Positions 52,840 through 63,145 are shown, numbered from the stretch's first letter. The stretch: DNA of 64,000 nt from AP-15 sp963750195 (GCA_963750195.1 CAVVPS010000010.1:372001-436000); one strand, 5' to 3'. The notes: generated by a model from the letters alone, not told the origin. Numbers and translations: made by a program.

Positions 52840-54382
52840 ATGGCGGCTCCTGCCGACCTCTCTGCTGCCTCGCAGGCCGAGCGATGCCTGCGTGCGGCGA
52901 CGGCCTGGGCGAAAACGCCGGCGGGTGGCGTCACCTTATTGATATTGGGGACGCTCCTGGCGCGGTTGCTGTTCGCTGGCGCTCTCGGTCTCGGGATCGA
53001 CGAGAGCTATATGGTGGCGGCCGGACGTCAGCTCCGGCTCGGCTACTTCGATCATCCGCCGATCGCTTGGTGGCTGGCCTGGGCGGCGGCGCACCTGGCC
53101 GGCAGCAACAGTCCGATCGTCGTCCGCTTGCCCTTCATCGGGCTGTTCGCGCTGACGACATGGTTGATGTACCGCGTCACCGCGGCGCTGTTCGGCGCAT
53201 GGGCGGGGCTGTGGGCAGCGGTGCTGGCGAATTTATGCCCGGTCATCGGCGTCACCGCCGGTACCTGGGTGCTGCCCGATGGCCCGCTATTCACCGCCTT
53301 GCTCGGAGCGACCCTTTGCTTGATCGCGGCGTTACCCGCCGAGGGAAGGGCGGCCTGGGGTTGGTGGCTGGGCGCCGGCATCTGCGCCGGGTTGGCGCTG
53401 TCCTCCAAATATTCGGCGGCTCTGACGATCTTTGGCGCAATCGGCTTTCTGTTGACCGAGCGGGAAAGTCGCCGCTGGCTGTTGCGACCGCATCCCTATG
53501 TCGCCGGTCTCGCCGCGCTGGTGATGTTCACGCCGGTCCTGATCTGGAATGCGCGGCACGGCTGGGTGTCGTTTCTGTTCCAGGGCGGTCGGGCGGAGGG
53601 TCGCTTCAACCCGCTCGGGCCGGTTTTGACGCTCGCCGGCGGGGCGCTGTTCTTGCTGCCGTGGATATGGCTGCCGTTGGTCGTGTGCGGGTTCGACGCG
53701 CTGCGCCGAGGACCGGCCGACAAAGAGCGCTGGCTCCTGGCATGCCTGGCGGCGCCGCCGATCATCTTCTTCACGCTGATCTCGTTGTGGAGCCGAGTGC
53801 TGTTTCACTGGGCGGCGCCCGGCTATCTGATGCTGCTGCCGCTGCTCGGCGACGCGATCGCCCGTGGCCAGTGGAGCCGACGGTGGCTTGCGGCGACCGC
53901 GGCCGTTGTCGTCCTCGGTGCGGCGTTCGTCGGCAGCGAGGTACGGTTCAACTGGCTGCCGCTGACGATCGGGCGATTTCCGACTCGGCAAGGACCCCGG
54001 CCTCGCTGCGGTCGACTGGACCTCGCTGCGCCAAGAGCTCGACAAGCGGGGCCTGCTCGATCGGCCGGGAGTGGTGGTTGCAGCGACCCGATGGCTCGAT
54101 GCCGGAAAGATCGATTATGCCTTAGGCGGCCGGGTGCCCGTCATCTGCCTCGGCAGCGATCCACGGGAATACGGGATCATCGCACCGGTTGTCGACTATG
54201 CCGGCGCGGATGTCCTGATCGTTGCCCCCGGTATCTCGCCGGCCGCAATCGCCGCCCGCTTTGGCAGCCTTTTCGATTCGATCGATACCCTGGCGCCGGC
54301 CACGGTGCTGCATGACGGGCGCCCGGCATTGACCCTGCCGCTTTATCTCGGACGCCGTCTGCGCGAGCCTGCCGATCGGTGA
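52840..54382 (+). CDS. ArnT/GT39-like membrane glycosyltransferase, frameshifted
   Basis: A polytopic inner-membrane protein of about 514 aa. GIDESYMVAAGRQLRLGYFDHPPIAWWLAWA carries the conserved Asp-Glu pair and the DHPP motif of dolichyl/undecaprenyl-phosphate-sugar transferases (PMT_2), followed by about ten hydrophobic helices. Near 53980 an extra T in a TTT run shifts the frame: FNWLPLTIG then FRLGKDPGLAAVDWTSLRQELD and a soluble C-terminal domain to 54382. Members transfer sugars from lipid carriers to lipid A or proteins. Confidence 0.85.
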
Positions 54383-54390
54383 GAGTCGGA

Positions 54391-55500
54391 TCATCCGATC
54401 GGAACGCGCCGCTTTGCGAGTTCCGTCTCGTTGATCCGCAGACCGAGGCCCGGTTCGGCCGGCAAGGGGAAGAGGCCATCGACCGGCTTTGGCGGATTTT
54501 CGAACACCGCGTGCTGGCGCGGCGAGGGATCGTTGAGCTCGCACGGTTTGGTTGCCTGCAATTGGCTCGCCGCCAGATGCAGACTGGCCATGTGGCCGAT
54601 CATCGGCTGGGTCTGATGCGGGACCAGTTCGACGCCATGCGCCTGGGCGAGCGCCGCGCAGCGCATCAGCCCGGTGATGCCGCCCATCTTGACGATGTCG
54701 GGCTGGACCATGCGGACCCCCGCGTCGATCAAATCCGCTAAACCCGACAATGTATAGGTCTGCTCACCGGCCGAGACGGTAATGTCGAGCCGGCGCGCTA
54801 CCTCGCCCATCGCTTTGACATGGTAATGCTGGACCGGCTCTTCGAACCACCAATAGCCGAGTTCTTCGAGCGCGCGCCCGACGCGGATCGCGCCGCCGAC
54901 CGAGTAGCCATTATTGGCGTCGAAGGCGAGCGGTAAGCCATCTCCGACCAATTGCCGCACCGCGCGGGCCTTGGCGATGTCGCCGGGGATGTCATTGTCG
55001 GGCTTGGTGCGGTCGGCGTCGAAGCGGATCTTAACCGCCGCGGGCTGGTCCTTCAGCCGCGCCTCGACGACGCGCAGCACCTCGTCGACGGTTCGCTCGC
55101 CATTGCCGCCGATCGAGGCATAGAAAGGCAAGGCTGTGCGCCAGGCGCCGCCGAGCAGCTTGTAGATCGGCTGGCCGAAGAGCTTTCCCTTCAAATCCCA
55201 AAGCGCGATGTCGAGCGCGGCCAGCGCACCGGTCAGGGCGCCCTCAGGCCCGAGTTTGACGAATTCGTGCAGCAGAGAATCGAGCAGCACCGCATGGTCG
55301 AGCGGGTCCGCGCCGATCAGTCGCGGCGCCAGATTGCGGGCGACGATGCCGAGCGAGGCGAGCCCGCCTTGCATCGGCGACGCCTCGCCGATGCCGAAGA
55401 GCCCGTCATCGCACCGGATTCTGACCCAGGCGCTGCGCTGCTCCGGCTTGTCCGCCGGCGCCCAGGCGACCTGAAAGGCTTCGATATCGCGGATTTTCAT
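54391..55500 (-). CDS. Mandelate racemase/muconate-lactonizing family enzyme (1)
   Basis: 369 aa from the ATG at 55500. Enolase superfamily: N-terminal capping domain (RIRCDDGLFGIGEASPMQGGL), then the barrel with a KxR catalytic pair (AVKIRFDAD), three metal ligands in DANNGYS, WWFEEPVQHYH and ITVSAGEQTYT, and a His-type base near VPHQTQPMIGH. Such enzymes dehydrate sugar acids or racemise 2-hydroxy acids. It ends 11 bases upstream of the ggt start region in a minus-strand pair, next to the ggt gene. Confidence 0.93.
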   Translation of the reverse strand: MKIRDIEAFQVAWAPADKPEQRSAWVRIRCDDGLFGIGEASPMQGGLASLGIVARNLAPRLIGADPLDHAVLLDSLLHEFVKLGPEGALTGALAALDIALWDLKGKLFGQPIYKLLGGAWRTALPFYASIGGNGERTVDEVLRVVEARLKDQPAAVKIRFDADRTKPDNDIPGDIAKARAVRQLVGDGLPLAFDANNGYSVGGAIRVGRALEELGYWWFEEPVQHYHVKAMGEVARRLDITVSAGEQTYTLSGLADLIDAGVRMVQPDIVKMGGITGLMRCAALAQAHGVELVPHQTQPMIGHMASLHLAASQLQATKPCELNDPSPRQHAVFENPPKPVDGLFPLPAEPGLGLRINETELAKRRVPIG

Positions 55501-55511
55501 GTGGTGCCTCC

Positions 55512-57129
55512 TCACCACGCCAGCGCCCAGCCGTCGCGGCGCGGGTCGGAACCGGCGAGCAGCATGCCGGTCGCCGGGTCGCGGCGAATGATCTCGACGC
55601 TGCACGGCCCGTCGAGGTCGCCGACGATATGGACCGGATGGCCGCGGCGCACGAGATCGTTGCGCACCGCCTCCGGAAAGCGCTGCTCGATCGTCAGAGC
55701 ATCCTCGCCGTCATGCGGCCAGTTGGCGTATTGGCCGGGTACGTTCGAACTCCAGCGCGGCATCTCGGCCGCCTGCTGCGGGTCCAGCCCGAAATCGGTC
55801 ATCGCCGTCAATACCTGCAGATTGACCTGCACCTGATTGTCGGCGCCGGGGGTGCCGAAGACGCACCACAATGCGCCGTCCTTGAGCACGATCGGCGGGT
55901 TCATCGTATGGCGCACCCGCCGCCCGGGGGCGAGCCGGTTTGGATGTCCCGGTTCGAGGTGCCAATAGGCCATACGGTTGTTGAGAAGGATGCCGGTATC
56001 GCCGGCGATGATGCCCGAGCCGAAGCCGCTGTTGATGCTCTGAATCCCCGATACCGCATTTCCCTCGCCGTCGGCGGTGCAGAAATATGTCGTGTCGCCC
56101 GCCGCCGCCTCGTGCGCGATGCACGGTCGGCGCGGCGCGGCGCATATCGATCCGGGCGGCGAGCCCGGCGGCGTACTCGGCGGACAGCAGCTCCGCGAAG
56201 GGCGGGTCGAGCGAGCGGGGATCGGCGCCCCAGCGCTCACGGTCGGCAAAGGCCAGCTTTTTGGCTTCGACCATGACGTGGACCGCATCCGCGGATAAGA
56301 GGCCCATCCGCGTCAGATCGAAATGCTCGAGGATCTTCAGCTCTTCGAGCAAAACGAAGCCGGTTGAATTTGGTGGCGCTTCGAGCACAGTATAGCCGCG
56401 ATAATCGATCGCGATTGGCGCCTGCTCCTCAGCCGTGAAGGCTTCGAGGTCACCCGCACGGACCAGGGCCCCGGCCGCGCCGAGACCAGCCGCCAGCCGC
56501 CTCGCTAACCCGCCGCGATAGAAGGTCTCAGCCCCGTCGGCCGCGATCTCTTCGAGGGAGCGGGCGAGGTCGGGCTGAATGATCAGGGCGCCGAGCGCCG
56601 GCGCCTTGCCATCGGCGAGAAAGGTTGCGGCGCTGCGCGGGTCGATCGTCAGGGTCGCCTGGCATTCCGCGGCGAAATGGCTGTAGGCGCGGGTGGCGGC
56701 AAACCCGTCGCGGGCGAAGCCGATCGCCTCAGCGAACAGGTCGCGCCACGGTAGGCGGCCAAACCTTCGGTGCATCAGGTCGAGCCCGGCAACGGTGCCG
56801 GGAACCGAGACCGACAGCGGCCCGATCCGGGGAATGCCGCCGGCATAGCGCTCGGGGGTTGCGGCGGCGGGGGCTGGGCCGGTGCCGTTGAACACGACCG
56901 CTCGCCCGGTCGATTGCTGATAGACGTGATAGAAGCCATCGCCGCCGAGACCCGACATCATCGGCTCGACCACGGCGAGCGCCATCGCCGTCGCCACCGC
57001 CGCATCCACCGCGTTGCCGCCGGCCCGCAATGCCAGGAGGCCGGCTTGTGCCGCTAGCGGATGGTTCGCCGCGACGGCGCCGCGCCGTCCGATGGCGAGC
57101 GGCCGGTAGGAGCGCGTCTCAACAGCCAC
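55512..57129 (-). CDS. ggt: Gamma-glutamyltransferase, one frameshift
   Basis: About 539 aa, an N-terminal nucleophile hydrolase that cleaves glutathione and other gamma-glutamyl compounds. The large-subunit part reads GAVAANHPLAAQAGLLALRAGGNAVDAAVATAMALAVVEP and MSGLGGDGFYHVY. An extra base near 56130 shifts the frame just before the autocleavage site; the second frame starts HEAAAGDTTYFCTADGEGNAVS, with the nucleophile Thr in the T-T-Y/H motif. It has GSGIIAGDTGILLNNRM and NPPIVLKDGALWCVFGTPGAD. There is no obvious signal peptide, so it may be cytosolic. Pairs with the racemase gene at 54391. Confidence 0.92.
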
Positions 57130-57185
57130 TTCCTGTCTCCTGCGTTGCCAAGCATGGCATACTATCGGAGAAACACGGGTTGGAG

Positions 57186-57344
57186 ATGGGAAAGCGTTTG
57201 AGGATGAAGATCGCGGCGTGGTTCGCCCTCATAGGCCTGCTGCTGGTCGCCGGGTGCACCAACGGCAACAGCGGCAATAATTTGGACAATGCCAAAAACA
57301 GCGGTTTCTACACCGGTATGTCAGGTGGCTGGAGCCATCCGTGA
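57186..57344 (+). CDS. Small lipoprotein
   Basis: 52 aa. Signal and lipobox AAWFALIGLLLVAGC, with Cys at about residue 24, then a Gly/Asn-rich tail (TNGNSGNNLDNAKNSGFY). ATG at 57186 (an internal ATG at 57204 is possible). The stop overlaps the GTG of the Nudix gene. Function unknown. Confidence 0.7.
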   Translation: MGKRLRMKIAAWFALIGLLLVAGCTNGNSGNNLDNAKNSGFYTGMSGGWSHP

Positions 57345-57770
57345 ACGCGGTGAAGACGAGCTGTGGGGTCATCGTCGGCGACGGGGAGCGCGTTCTGCTC
57401 GGACACGCCACCCGTTCGCCGCGCTGGGACATCCCCAAAGGCGAGGCCGAGCCCGGCGAGGGATTTCGCCGAAGCAGCCGCGCGCGAACTGCACGAGGAG
57501 ACCGGCCTCACGGTTGCGCCGGGCGAGCTTACCGCACTCGGGGTGCATGCTTATCTGCGCGGCAAGAATTTGGCGCTGTTCGCCTGGATCCCGTCAGTTT
57601 TGCCAGATCCTAAGCGCCTGGTCTGCACCTCGCATTTCGCGCTGCCCGACGGCACGCTGTTGCCCGAATTCGACCGCTTTGGCCTGTTTTCGTGGGACGA
57701 AGCTCTAAGTCGGGTCGGCAAAAGCATGGCGCGGGTTTTATCGTCTATCTCACACGGCGCTTCGATATGA
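57341..57770 (+). CDS. Nudix hydrolase, one frameshift
   Basis: About 143 aa, GTG start. The first frame reads CGVIVGDGERVLLGHATRSPRWDIPKGEAEPGEG; an extra T in a TTT run near 57465 then shifts to FAEAAARELHEETGLTVAPGEL. Joined, this forms a perfect Nudix box (GX5EX7REUXEEXGU), which binds Mg for pyrophosphate hydrolysis. The C-terminus has HAYLRGKNLALFAWIPSVLP. The pattern is of NUDIX proteins acting on (di)nucleotides; substrate unknown. Confidence 0.85.
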
Positions 57771-57817
57771 CGTTGGGGTCGTGGTAGGGTAGCCCATCAG
57801 CAATCAGGAGGTCGCCA

Positions 57818-58243
57818 ATGCCCAAGCTGCGCCATATCGCCATCGCCGCTGAAGACCCCGAAGCGATGGCCGAGTTCTACAAGAAGGCCTTTGACTTCGA
57901 GGAAGTCGGCCGGCCGAACGGCGTGCTCGCCGACGGCGTCTTTTTGAGCGACGGCACGCTCAACATGGCGATCCTCAAATTCAAGACCGACCAGCTCGGC
58001 AAGGGCATGGACTACCGCGGCATCCACCATTTCGGTGTGCTGGTCGAGGACGTCGACGAGTTCTCGAAGAAGCTCGAGAGCCTCGGCGCCAAGCACTACA
58101 TCGATCAAGGCCAAGGTGGGCACCAGGCGGGCTATTTCGAGAAGAAGTTCTTCGGCCCGGAAGGCATCCTGTTCGACATCGCCGAGCACGGCTGGGCAGG
58201 GGCCGAGCCGCTCCCCGTCAAGATCAAAGAGGCGGCGGAGTAG
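57818..58243 (+). CDS. VOC-family (glyoxalase/bleomycin-resistance) protein
   Basis: 141 aa. Two beta-alpha-beta-beta-beta modules: LRHIAIAAEDPEAMAEFYKKAFDFEEV with the first metal His, and GIHHFGVLVEDVDEFSKKLES with the second His, followed by FFGPEGILFDIAEHGW (Glu). Members bind divalent metals and act as isomerases, lyases or dioxygenases. It lies inside the catabolic cluster; a lactone, sugar-acid or aromatic step is possible. Start context ATCAGGAGGTCGCCAATG is strong. Confidence 0.9.
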   Translation: MPKLRHIAIAAEDPEAMAEFYKKAFDFEEVGRPNGVLADGVFLSDGTLNMAILKFKTDQLGKGMDYRGIHHFGVLVEDVDEFSKKLESLGAKHYIDQGQGGHQAGYFEKKFFGPEGILFDIAEHGWAGAEPLPVKIKEAAE

Positions 58244-58465
58244 ATCAGGCGGCCGGCATCATTTCTTGCGAAATCAGCCCACCGACGACGCATCGAAAAG
58301 GGGGTAATCGAATCGCGGATTTGCCCATGTAATTCTCGCGATTTGTCATGATGGCCCCTAGGGGTCCCATCGAGGCCTTGGGCTGAGGCGCCACGGGGGC
58401 GACGATGGCTTATTTGGACGACTCGTTTCGTCGCGAGCCGGTCTTTGGGCGAAAGGCTTGATCCG

Positions 58466-59567
58466 ATGAAAGTTACTGGCATCCACGCCAATATCGTGGC
58501 GCTCCCGGCCGACGAGCCGCTCGCCGGCGCCGCGGAAAACCCGAACGGCAAGCGTCCGATCGTCACCCTCGAAGTCCAGACGGACGACGGGGCGGTCGGG
58601 GTCGGGGCGACCTATTTTGGGGGCGCGCTGACCGGCACTCTCAAAAGCGCGGTCGAGGAGCTTGGCGCGCTGTGCGTCGGCGAGGACCCGGTGCGGGTCG
58701 AGATGGTCGCGGCAAAGTTACGGGCGGCGGCAGGCTCGGCCGGGCCGGGCGGCATCTTCAACCTGGCTCACTCCGCGCTCGACACGGCGTTGTGGGATTT
58801 GCGCGCCAAGGCGATGAACCTGCCGTTGTGGAAATTGCTCGGCGGTGCGCGGGATCGAGTGCCGACCTATGCCAGCGGCGCGTTGATGCGCGGCCTCACG
58901 CTCGACCGGGTGGTGCAAGCTGCAGCAACGCTCAAGGATCGCGGCTGGCGTGAGATGAAGACGCAAATGGCATTGCCCGGCGAGACCACGCCAGCGAAAG
59001 AGGTCGAGCGCATGCGCCGGGTGCGCGAGGCAATCGGCCCCGACATCAAATTGATGTGCGACATCAATCAGCGCTGGCGCCCGGAACAGGCGATCGATAT
59101 CGGCAAGCGGGTCGAGGATGCCGGGGTCGGGCTGTTCTGGCTCGAGGACGTGACGACCGCCGATGATTTTGCCGGCCTCGCCCGCGTCACGGCTGCGCTG
59201 TTCGACTCCGGTCGCCGGCGGCGAATATGTCTGGGGGATCGTCCCGTTCCGTCATATGCTCGAGGCGCGCTCGGTTGATGTCGTGATGATCGATCTGGTG
59301 CGGGTCGGCGGCATCACCCAATGGCTCAAGGTCGCCGGCATGGCCGAGGCGTTCAACCTGCCGGTCGTCAGCCACCTGATCCCCGAGGTTCACGTTCATC
59401 TGATCGGCGCGATCCCGAACGGGCTGACGGTCGAATACATGCCGTGGCTGGCGCCACTGTTCGAAGAAGTCCCAGAGCAGCGGAACGGCGAGCTGGTGAT
59501 GCCGACCGCGCCTGGCCTCGGGCTCAAATTCAACAAGGCCACGATCGACCGCTACCGCGTGGCTTGA
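58466..59567 (+). CDS. Mandelate racemase/muconate-lactonizing family enzyme (2), frameshifted
   Basis: About 367 aa, ATG at 58466. KVTGIHANIVALPADEPLAGA, REMKTQMALP (KxQ motif), first metal Asp in MCDINQRWRPEQA and second in FWLEDVTTADD. A shift near 59200-59210 precedes TPVAGGEYVWGIVPF (third metal Glu in the GGE motif), VDVVMIDLVRVGGITQWLKVAG and the His region PVVSHLIPEVHVHLIGAIPNG. Only distantly related to the enzyme at 54391, so the pair probably acts on different substrates in one pathway. Confidence 0.92.
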
Positions 59568-59686
59568 AGGCTGGTGCCAACGGCCGGGGTGGACCCCGGC
59601 CTGCGCCGGGGAAGCAAAATGCGGCGGCGTTATGGTTGGGCTAAGAGGGATCGCGCGGCAAGATCACGAAGGGGGAGGGTAAGCGG

Positions 59687-61117
59687 ATGCTGGACATCGT
59701 CGTCGCCAATGGGCTCGCGGTTCTTCCTTCGGGGCCGGAGCCGGCCGATCTCGGTGTCGCCGACGGTAAGATCGTAGCCATTGGCGCGCCCGGGAGTCTC
59801 GCCGCTCTCGGGGCCGGACGGGTCGTCGACGCGTCGGGGCAGATCGTCATTCCCGGCGGGATCGATCCGCATGTCCATTGTCGCTGGCCGATCGTGGTTC
59901 CGGGCACCACCCAGCATCAGATGACCGATGGGCCGGCGCGGGTCAGCCAGGCGGCGCTCCATGGCGGCACAACGACGATCCTCGATTTCGCGCTGGTCGG
60001 CGATGGCGACACCGTGCAGCAGGCGATCGAGCGGCGGCAGAAGGAATGGGCCGGCGATTGCCACTGCGACTATGCGTTTCACACGATGGTGCAGGGTAAG
60101 CTGCCGCACGAGTTGCTGCCGCAGTTAGCCGAGGCGGTCCAGGCCGGGCACCCAAGCGTCAAGATCTTCACGACCGACATTACCCCGAGCCGCAAGGGCC
60201 GGATGGTCGATTTCGGCGACATCTGGGAGGTGCTGAAGGTCTTGGCGCAGGCCGGCGGCATCGCCGCGATCCACGCCGAAGACAACGATCTGGTCATGCA
60301 CATGTACGAAAAGCTGTTCCGCGAAGACCGGACCGGCTTCGAGAACATGGCCGAAGTGCACAACACCCTATCCGAGGATCTGGCGTTCAACCGGGTGATC
60401 CGGCTCGCCGCCAATATCGAGGGCGCGGCGCTCTATATGATGCACACCTCAGCCGCGACCGGCGTCGCCGCAATCGGGGCGGCGCGCGCCAAGGGCGTGC
60501 CGATCTACGGCGAGACGTTGCACCAGTATTTAATGTATAATTCCGATGACTACAAACGGCCGAACGGGCAGATCTACCATACCTATCCGTCACTGAAATT
60601 CCCGGCGGATCAGCAGGCGTTGTGGGCGGCGACCGATCACGGCGCGATCCAGACCGTCGCCACCGACGAGATCTGCTGTCCGCTGCGGATCAAATTGCAG
60701 GGGCGGCGGATCGACGACACTACCGGCGGCAATGCCGGGGTCGAGCCGCGGGTGTCGCTGATCTACACCGAGACAGTCGAAAAGCGCGGCCGCAGCCTTA
60801 CCGATTTCGTCGACCTGGTTTCGGCCAACGCTGCCAAGATCATGGGGCTCTACCCGAAGAAGGGCGCGCTGGCGGTCGGCTCCGACGCCGATGTCGTCGT
60901 GCTCGACCCGCGCCGCCGCCACATCGTGCGCGCCGCCGAAATGCACGAGGCCGACTACAGCCCGTGGGAAGACCGCGACCTCGCCGCGTGGCCGTCGCTC
61001 GTCATGCTGCGCGGCAAGACCGTGGTCGATGGCGGCGCCTTTTCCGGCGATCTCAAAGACGGCCAATTTCTCCCCCGCAAGGTGCCGGAGGAGGTCCGGA
61101 CGCGGCCGGCCGTCTGA
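59687..61117 (+). CDS. Dihydropyrimidinase / D-hydantoinase
   Basis: 476 aa amidohydrolase. ILE: MLDIVVANGLAVLP, metal-binding GGIDPHVHC (HxH), carboxylated Lys candidate in PSVKIFTTD, GIAAIHAEDND, MMHTSAATGVAAI and TDEICCPLRIK (metal Asp). It opens cyclic ureides such as dihydrouracil or hydantoins. Start behind GGGAGGGTAAGCGG. Last enzyme of the cluster that starts with the racemase at 54391. No dihydropyrimidine dehydrogenase or beta-ureidopropionase is adjacent. Confidence 0.9.
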   Translation: MLDIVVANGLAVLPSGPEPADLGVADGKIVAIGAPGSLAALGAGRVVDASGQIVIPGGIDPHVHCRWPIVVPGTTQHQMTDGPARVSQAALHGGTTTILDFALVGDGDTVQQAIERRQKEWAGDCHCDYAFHTMVQGKLPHELLPQLAEAVQAGHPSVKIFTTDITPSRKGRMVDFGDIWEVLKVLAQAGGIAAIHAEDNDLVMHMYEKLFREDRTGFENMAEVHNTLSEDLAFNRVIRLAANIEGAALYMMHTSAATGVAAIGAARAKGVPIYGETLHQYLMYNSDDYKRPNGQIYHTYPSLKFPADQQALWAATDHGAIQTVATDEICCPLRIKLQGRRIDDTTGGNAGVEPRVSLIYTETVEKRGRSLTDFVDLVSANAAKIMGLYPKKGALAVGSDADVVVLDPRRRHIVRAAEMHEADYSPWEDRDLAAWPSLVMLRGKTVVDGGAFSGDLKDGQFLPRKVPEEVRTRPAV

Positions 61118-61134
61118 ACCTATTCCTCGGCGGC

Positions 61135-61635
61135 TTAGTTCCAGCTGCCGTCGATCCAAACCCAACCGTTGGGACCCTGTTGCCAATATCCCGGAGTCCA
61201 GCGCGCGACCGTCGTCGGCGGAACGACATAGCTGCCGGGCTTCCATACGTATTGCGTGCCGTCCCACCACCAGTGCCCTTGGGACCAGACATAGCTGGGG
61301 CCAGGCGCCGGGGGCGGGTTTTCGGCCTGTGGCGGCGGGGGCGCTGTCGGTGCGACGACGACCGTCGTCGATGCTGGATTCGCACTCGGCGTGGTCGTGA
61401 TTGCAGATGGTTGTGAGCCAGGCGTGGTGACCACAGCAGCCGGCGGCGGGCTGGGTGTGGTGACGATGGTAGCCGACGGCGACGGTTGCGCTGCCGGCAC
61501 CTGCACCTGAACTTGCGCGAGCTGGACCCTCGGCGCTGCAAGATCGGCGCTATTCGGCGAGATTGGGCTTGCGGCGAGGGCCGAGCCGCTGATTGCCAGC
61601 ATGGAAATACCGGCCATGAGGATTGCGTGCCTCAT
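61135..61635 (-). CDS. Secreted YXWGXW/WXXGXW-repeat protein with Pro-rich linker
   Basis: 166 aa. Signal peptide ILMAGISMLAISGSALAASP. A long Ser/Thr/Pro-rich low-complexity linker (residues about 45-110) is followed by repeated Trp motifs: YVWSQGHWWWDGTQYVWKPG, then ARWTPGYWQQGPNGWVWIDGSW. These match the YXWGXW family of envelope proteins of unknown function. Convergent with the hydantoinase gene, 17 bases apart. Confidence 0.8.
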   Translation of the reverse strand: MRHAILMAGISMLAISGSALAASPISPNSADLAAPRVQLAQVQVQVPAAQPSPSATIVTTPSPPPAAVVTTPGSQPSAITTTPSANPASTTVVVAPTAPPPPQAENPPPAPGPSYVWSQGHWWWDGTQYVWKPGSYVVPPTTVARWTPGYWQQGPNGWVWIDGSWN

Positions 61636-61867
61636 CTGTTCCTCCAGGAGATACGGGCGTCCAGGCTTTCTCGGACGCCTTTCTCGTCGTCAACACCGCC
61701 GACTCCATGAAATTCCCATCCAAATTGTTCTCGCGTTAAAGGTCGCGCAGGATCGGCGTGATCCGGCGCGGGATCTGCGGACCGGCGCCCGATCCCCGTT
61801 AACCATCCCCAAAAAGGGTCATACTCTCGAAAATGTGATAGTTTTGCGAAAGACCGAAGGAGGTGCG

Positions 61868-63145
61868 ATGTCTTTCGCTCGTATAGCGGCGATCGTCGCC
61901 GTGGCATCAGTGTTGTGGGGCGGCTCGGCGAGCGCAGCCGGGCCAATCCGAGCTTTTCAAGCCGGCCTTTGGATGGGCGGCGCCTACACCGACGACCGCA
62001 CCGGAGACTTTACCCATTGTTCCGCCGGCGTTGCCTACGACAGCGGGATCAACATGTTCATCCTGGTCACCGGCGACCATCATTGGTGGCTCGGGTTCAT
62101 CAATCCACGATGGTCGTTTGCTCCAAACGAGAAGATGCCGGTCGAGCTGCGATTCGACGGAGGACCTCGCCTGGCTATGACCGCTACGGTTCCCAGCCGT
62201 CTGATCGTGCTCGTCCCGTTGCCGAGCGACCCCCGGCTGATCGATAGGCTCGGCCGCAGCGCGGAGCTCGTTCTGGTCGCCGAGGGGCGATCCTTCTTTT
62301 TTCAGTTGAGCGGTACACCCGCGGTGACGGCCGAATTGAAAACTTGCGTGCAGAAATCGCTCGCGCTCCAGGCGACTGCACCGACCGCGCCAACGACCGC
62401 CACCGCGGCCGCACTCTCGACCGCTACAACTCCCGCGGCAGGGGCAAACCACAAGCTAGTGCCACCGGAGACCACACCGCCGCAGGCTGCGCCCCCGCCG
62501 GCCCTATCGCCGGCCAGCACCGAGCCTCAGGCTTCAAAAGTATCGCCACCATCCGCTGCGGCCCCAGTTGCGGATTTATCGGCTTCAGCGGCGCTCGATA
62601 TGCCGAGACCGCCGGTCACCGCGCTCGCGCTGGCGCCTTCGACCGCCGAGGCGGTACCGCTCGCCGTGGGGCACGATCTCGAGGAGGTCAGGCTCGCGCA
62701 GGATTTCTTTACGACGGCGCAGCTGCCGAATGCGCGTCTCATCGTGACCGACAAGCCGGCGGCGCTTGCCAGCTTCACCGCCGTATGGCGCTCCGACGAT
62801 GCAGCCGGCGCCGTCAAAATCATCGCGCCGGGTCCCGATGTCAGCGGCATCGGTATCGCATCCGATTTGATTGCTGTCGACCCGCGGATGTGCCACGGAA
62901 ATTTCGCCTCGGCGCGAGCGAGCACCAATGTCGACGGCGACATGGTGCTAAGCGTCGTCTTGTCGTGCACCGAATCAAACGAGGAGCGCGCTGCAGAATA
63001 TTTTATTGCCCCGCGCCGTAAAGGTGGATTTGTGGTATTTGCCGTGGTCGGGAGCAGCGCGGTCGACGCCAACGCCAGGTCCGAACGGCAACGGATCGAC
63101 CTTATGACCAGGGCTGCGGCGCGGGCGGCCGGCAACGATAGCTGA
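61868..63145 (+). CDS. Secreted protein of unknown function
   Basis: 425 aa from the ATG at 61868, with GGAGGTGCG right before it. Signal peptide IAAIVAVASVLWGGSASAAG. An N-terminal domain (residues 25-165; AGLWMGGAYTDDRTGDFTHCSAGVAYDSG ... TAELKTCVQ, two Cys), a long Ala/Pro/Thr linker (about 170-270), then a C-terminal domain (EVRLAQDFFTTAQLPNARLIV ... LSVVLSCTESNEERAAEYFI). The domains may bind ligand or substrate outside the cell. No family recognised. Confidence 0.65.
   Translation: MSFARIAAIVAVASVLWGGSASAAGPIRAFQAGLWMGGAYTDDRTGDFTHCSAGVAYDSGINMFILVTGDHHWWLGFINPRWSFAPNEKMPVELRFDGGPRLAMTATVPSRLIVLVPLPSDPRLIDRLGRSAELVLVAEGRSFFFQLSGTPAVTAELKTCVQKSLALQATAPTAPTTATAAALSTATTPAAGANHKLVPPETTPPQAAPPPALSPASTEPQASKVSPPSAAAPVADLSASAALDMPRPPVTALALAPSTAEAVPLAVGHDLEEVRLAQDFFTTAQLPNARLIVTDKPAALASFTAVWRSDDAAGAVKIIAPGPDVSGIGIASDLIAVDPRMCHGNFASARASTNVDGDMVLSVVLSCTESNEERAAEYFIAPRRKGGFVVFAVVGSSAVDANARSERQRIDLMTRAAARAAGNDS

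Noticed and set aside
57230..57300. Riboswitch or terminator before the Nudix gene
   Set aside because: The sequence is fully occupied by the lipoprotein ORF and shows no stable hairpin with a T-run.
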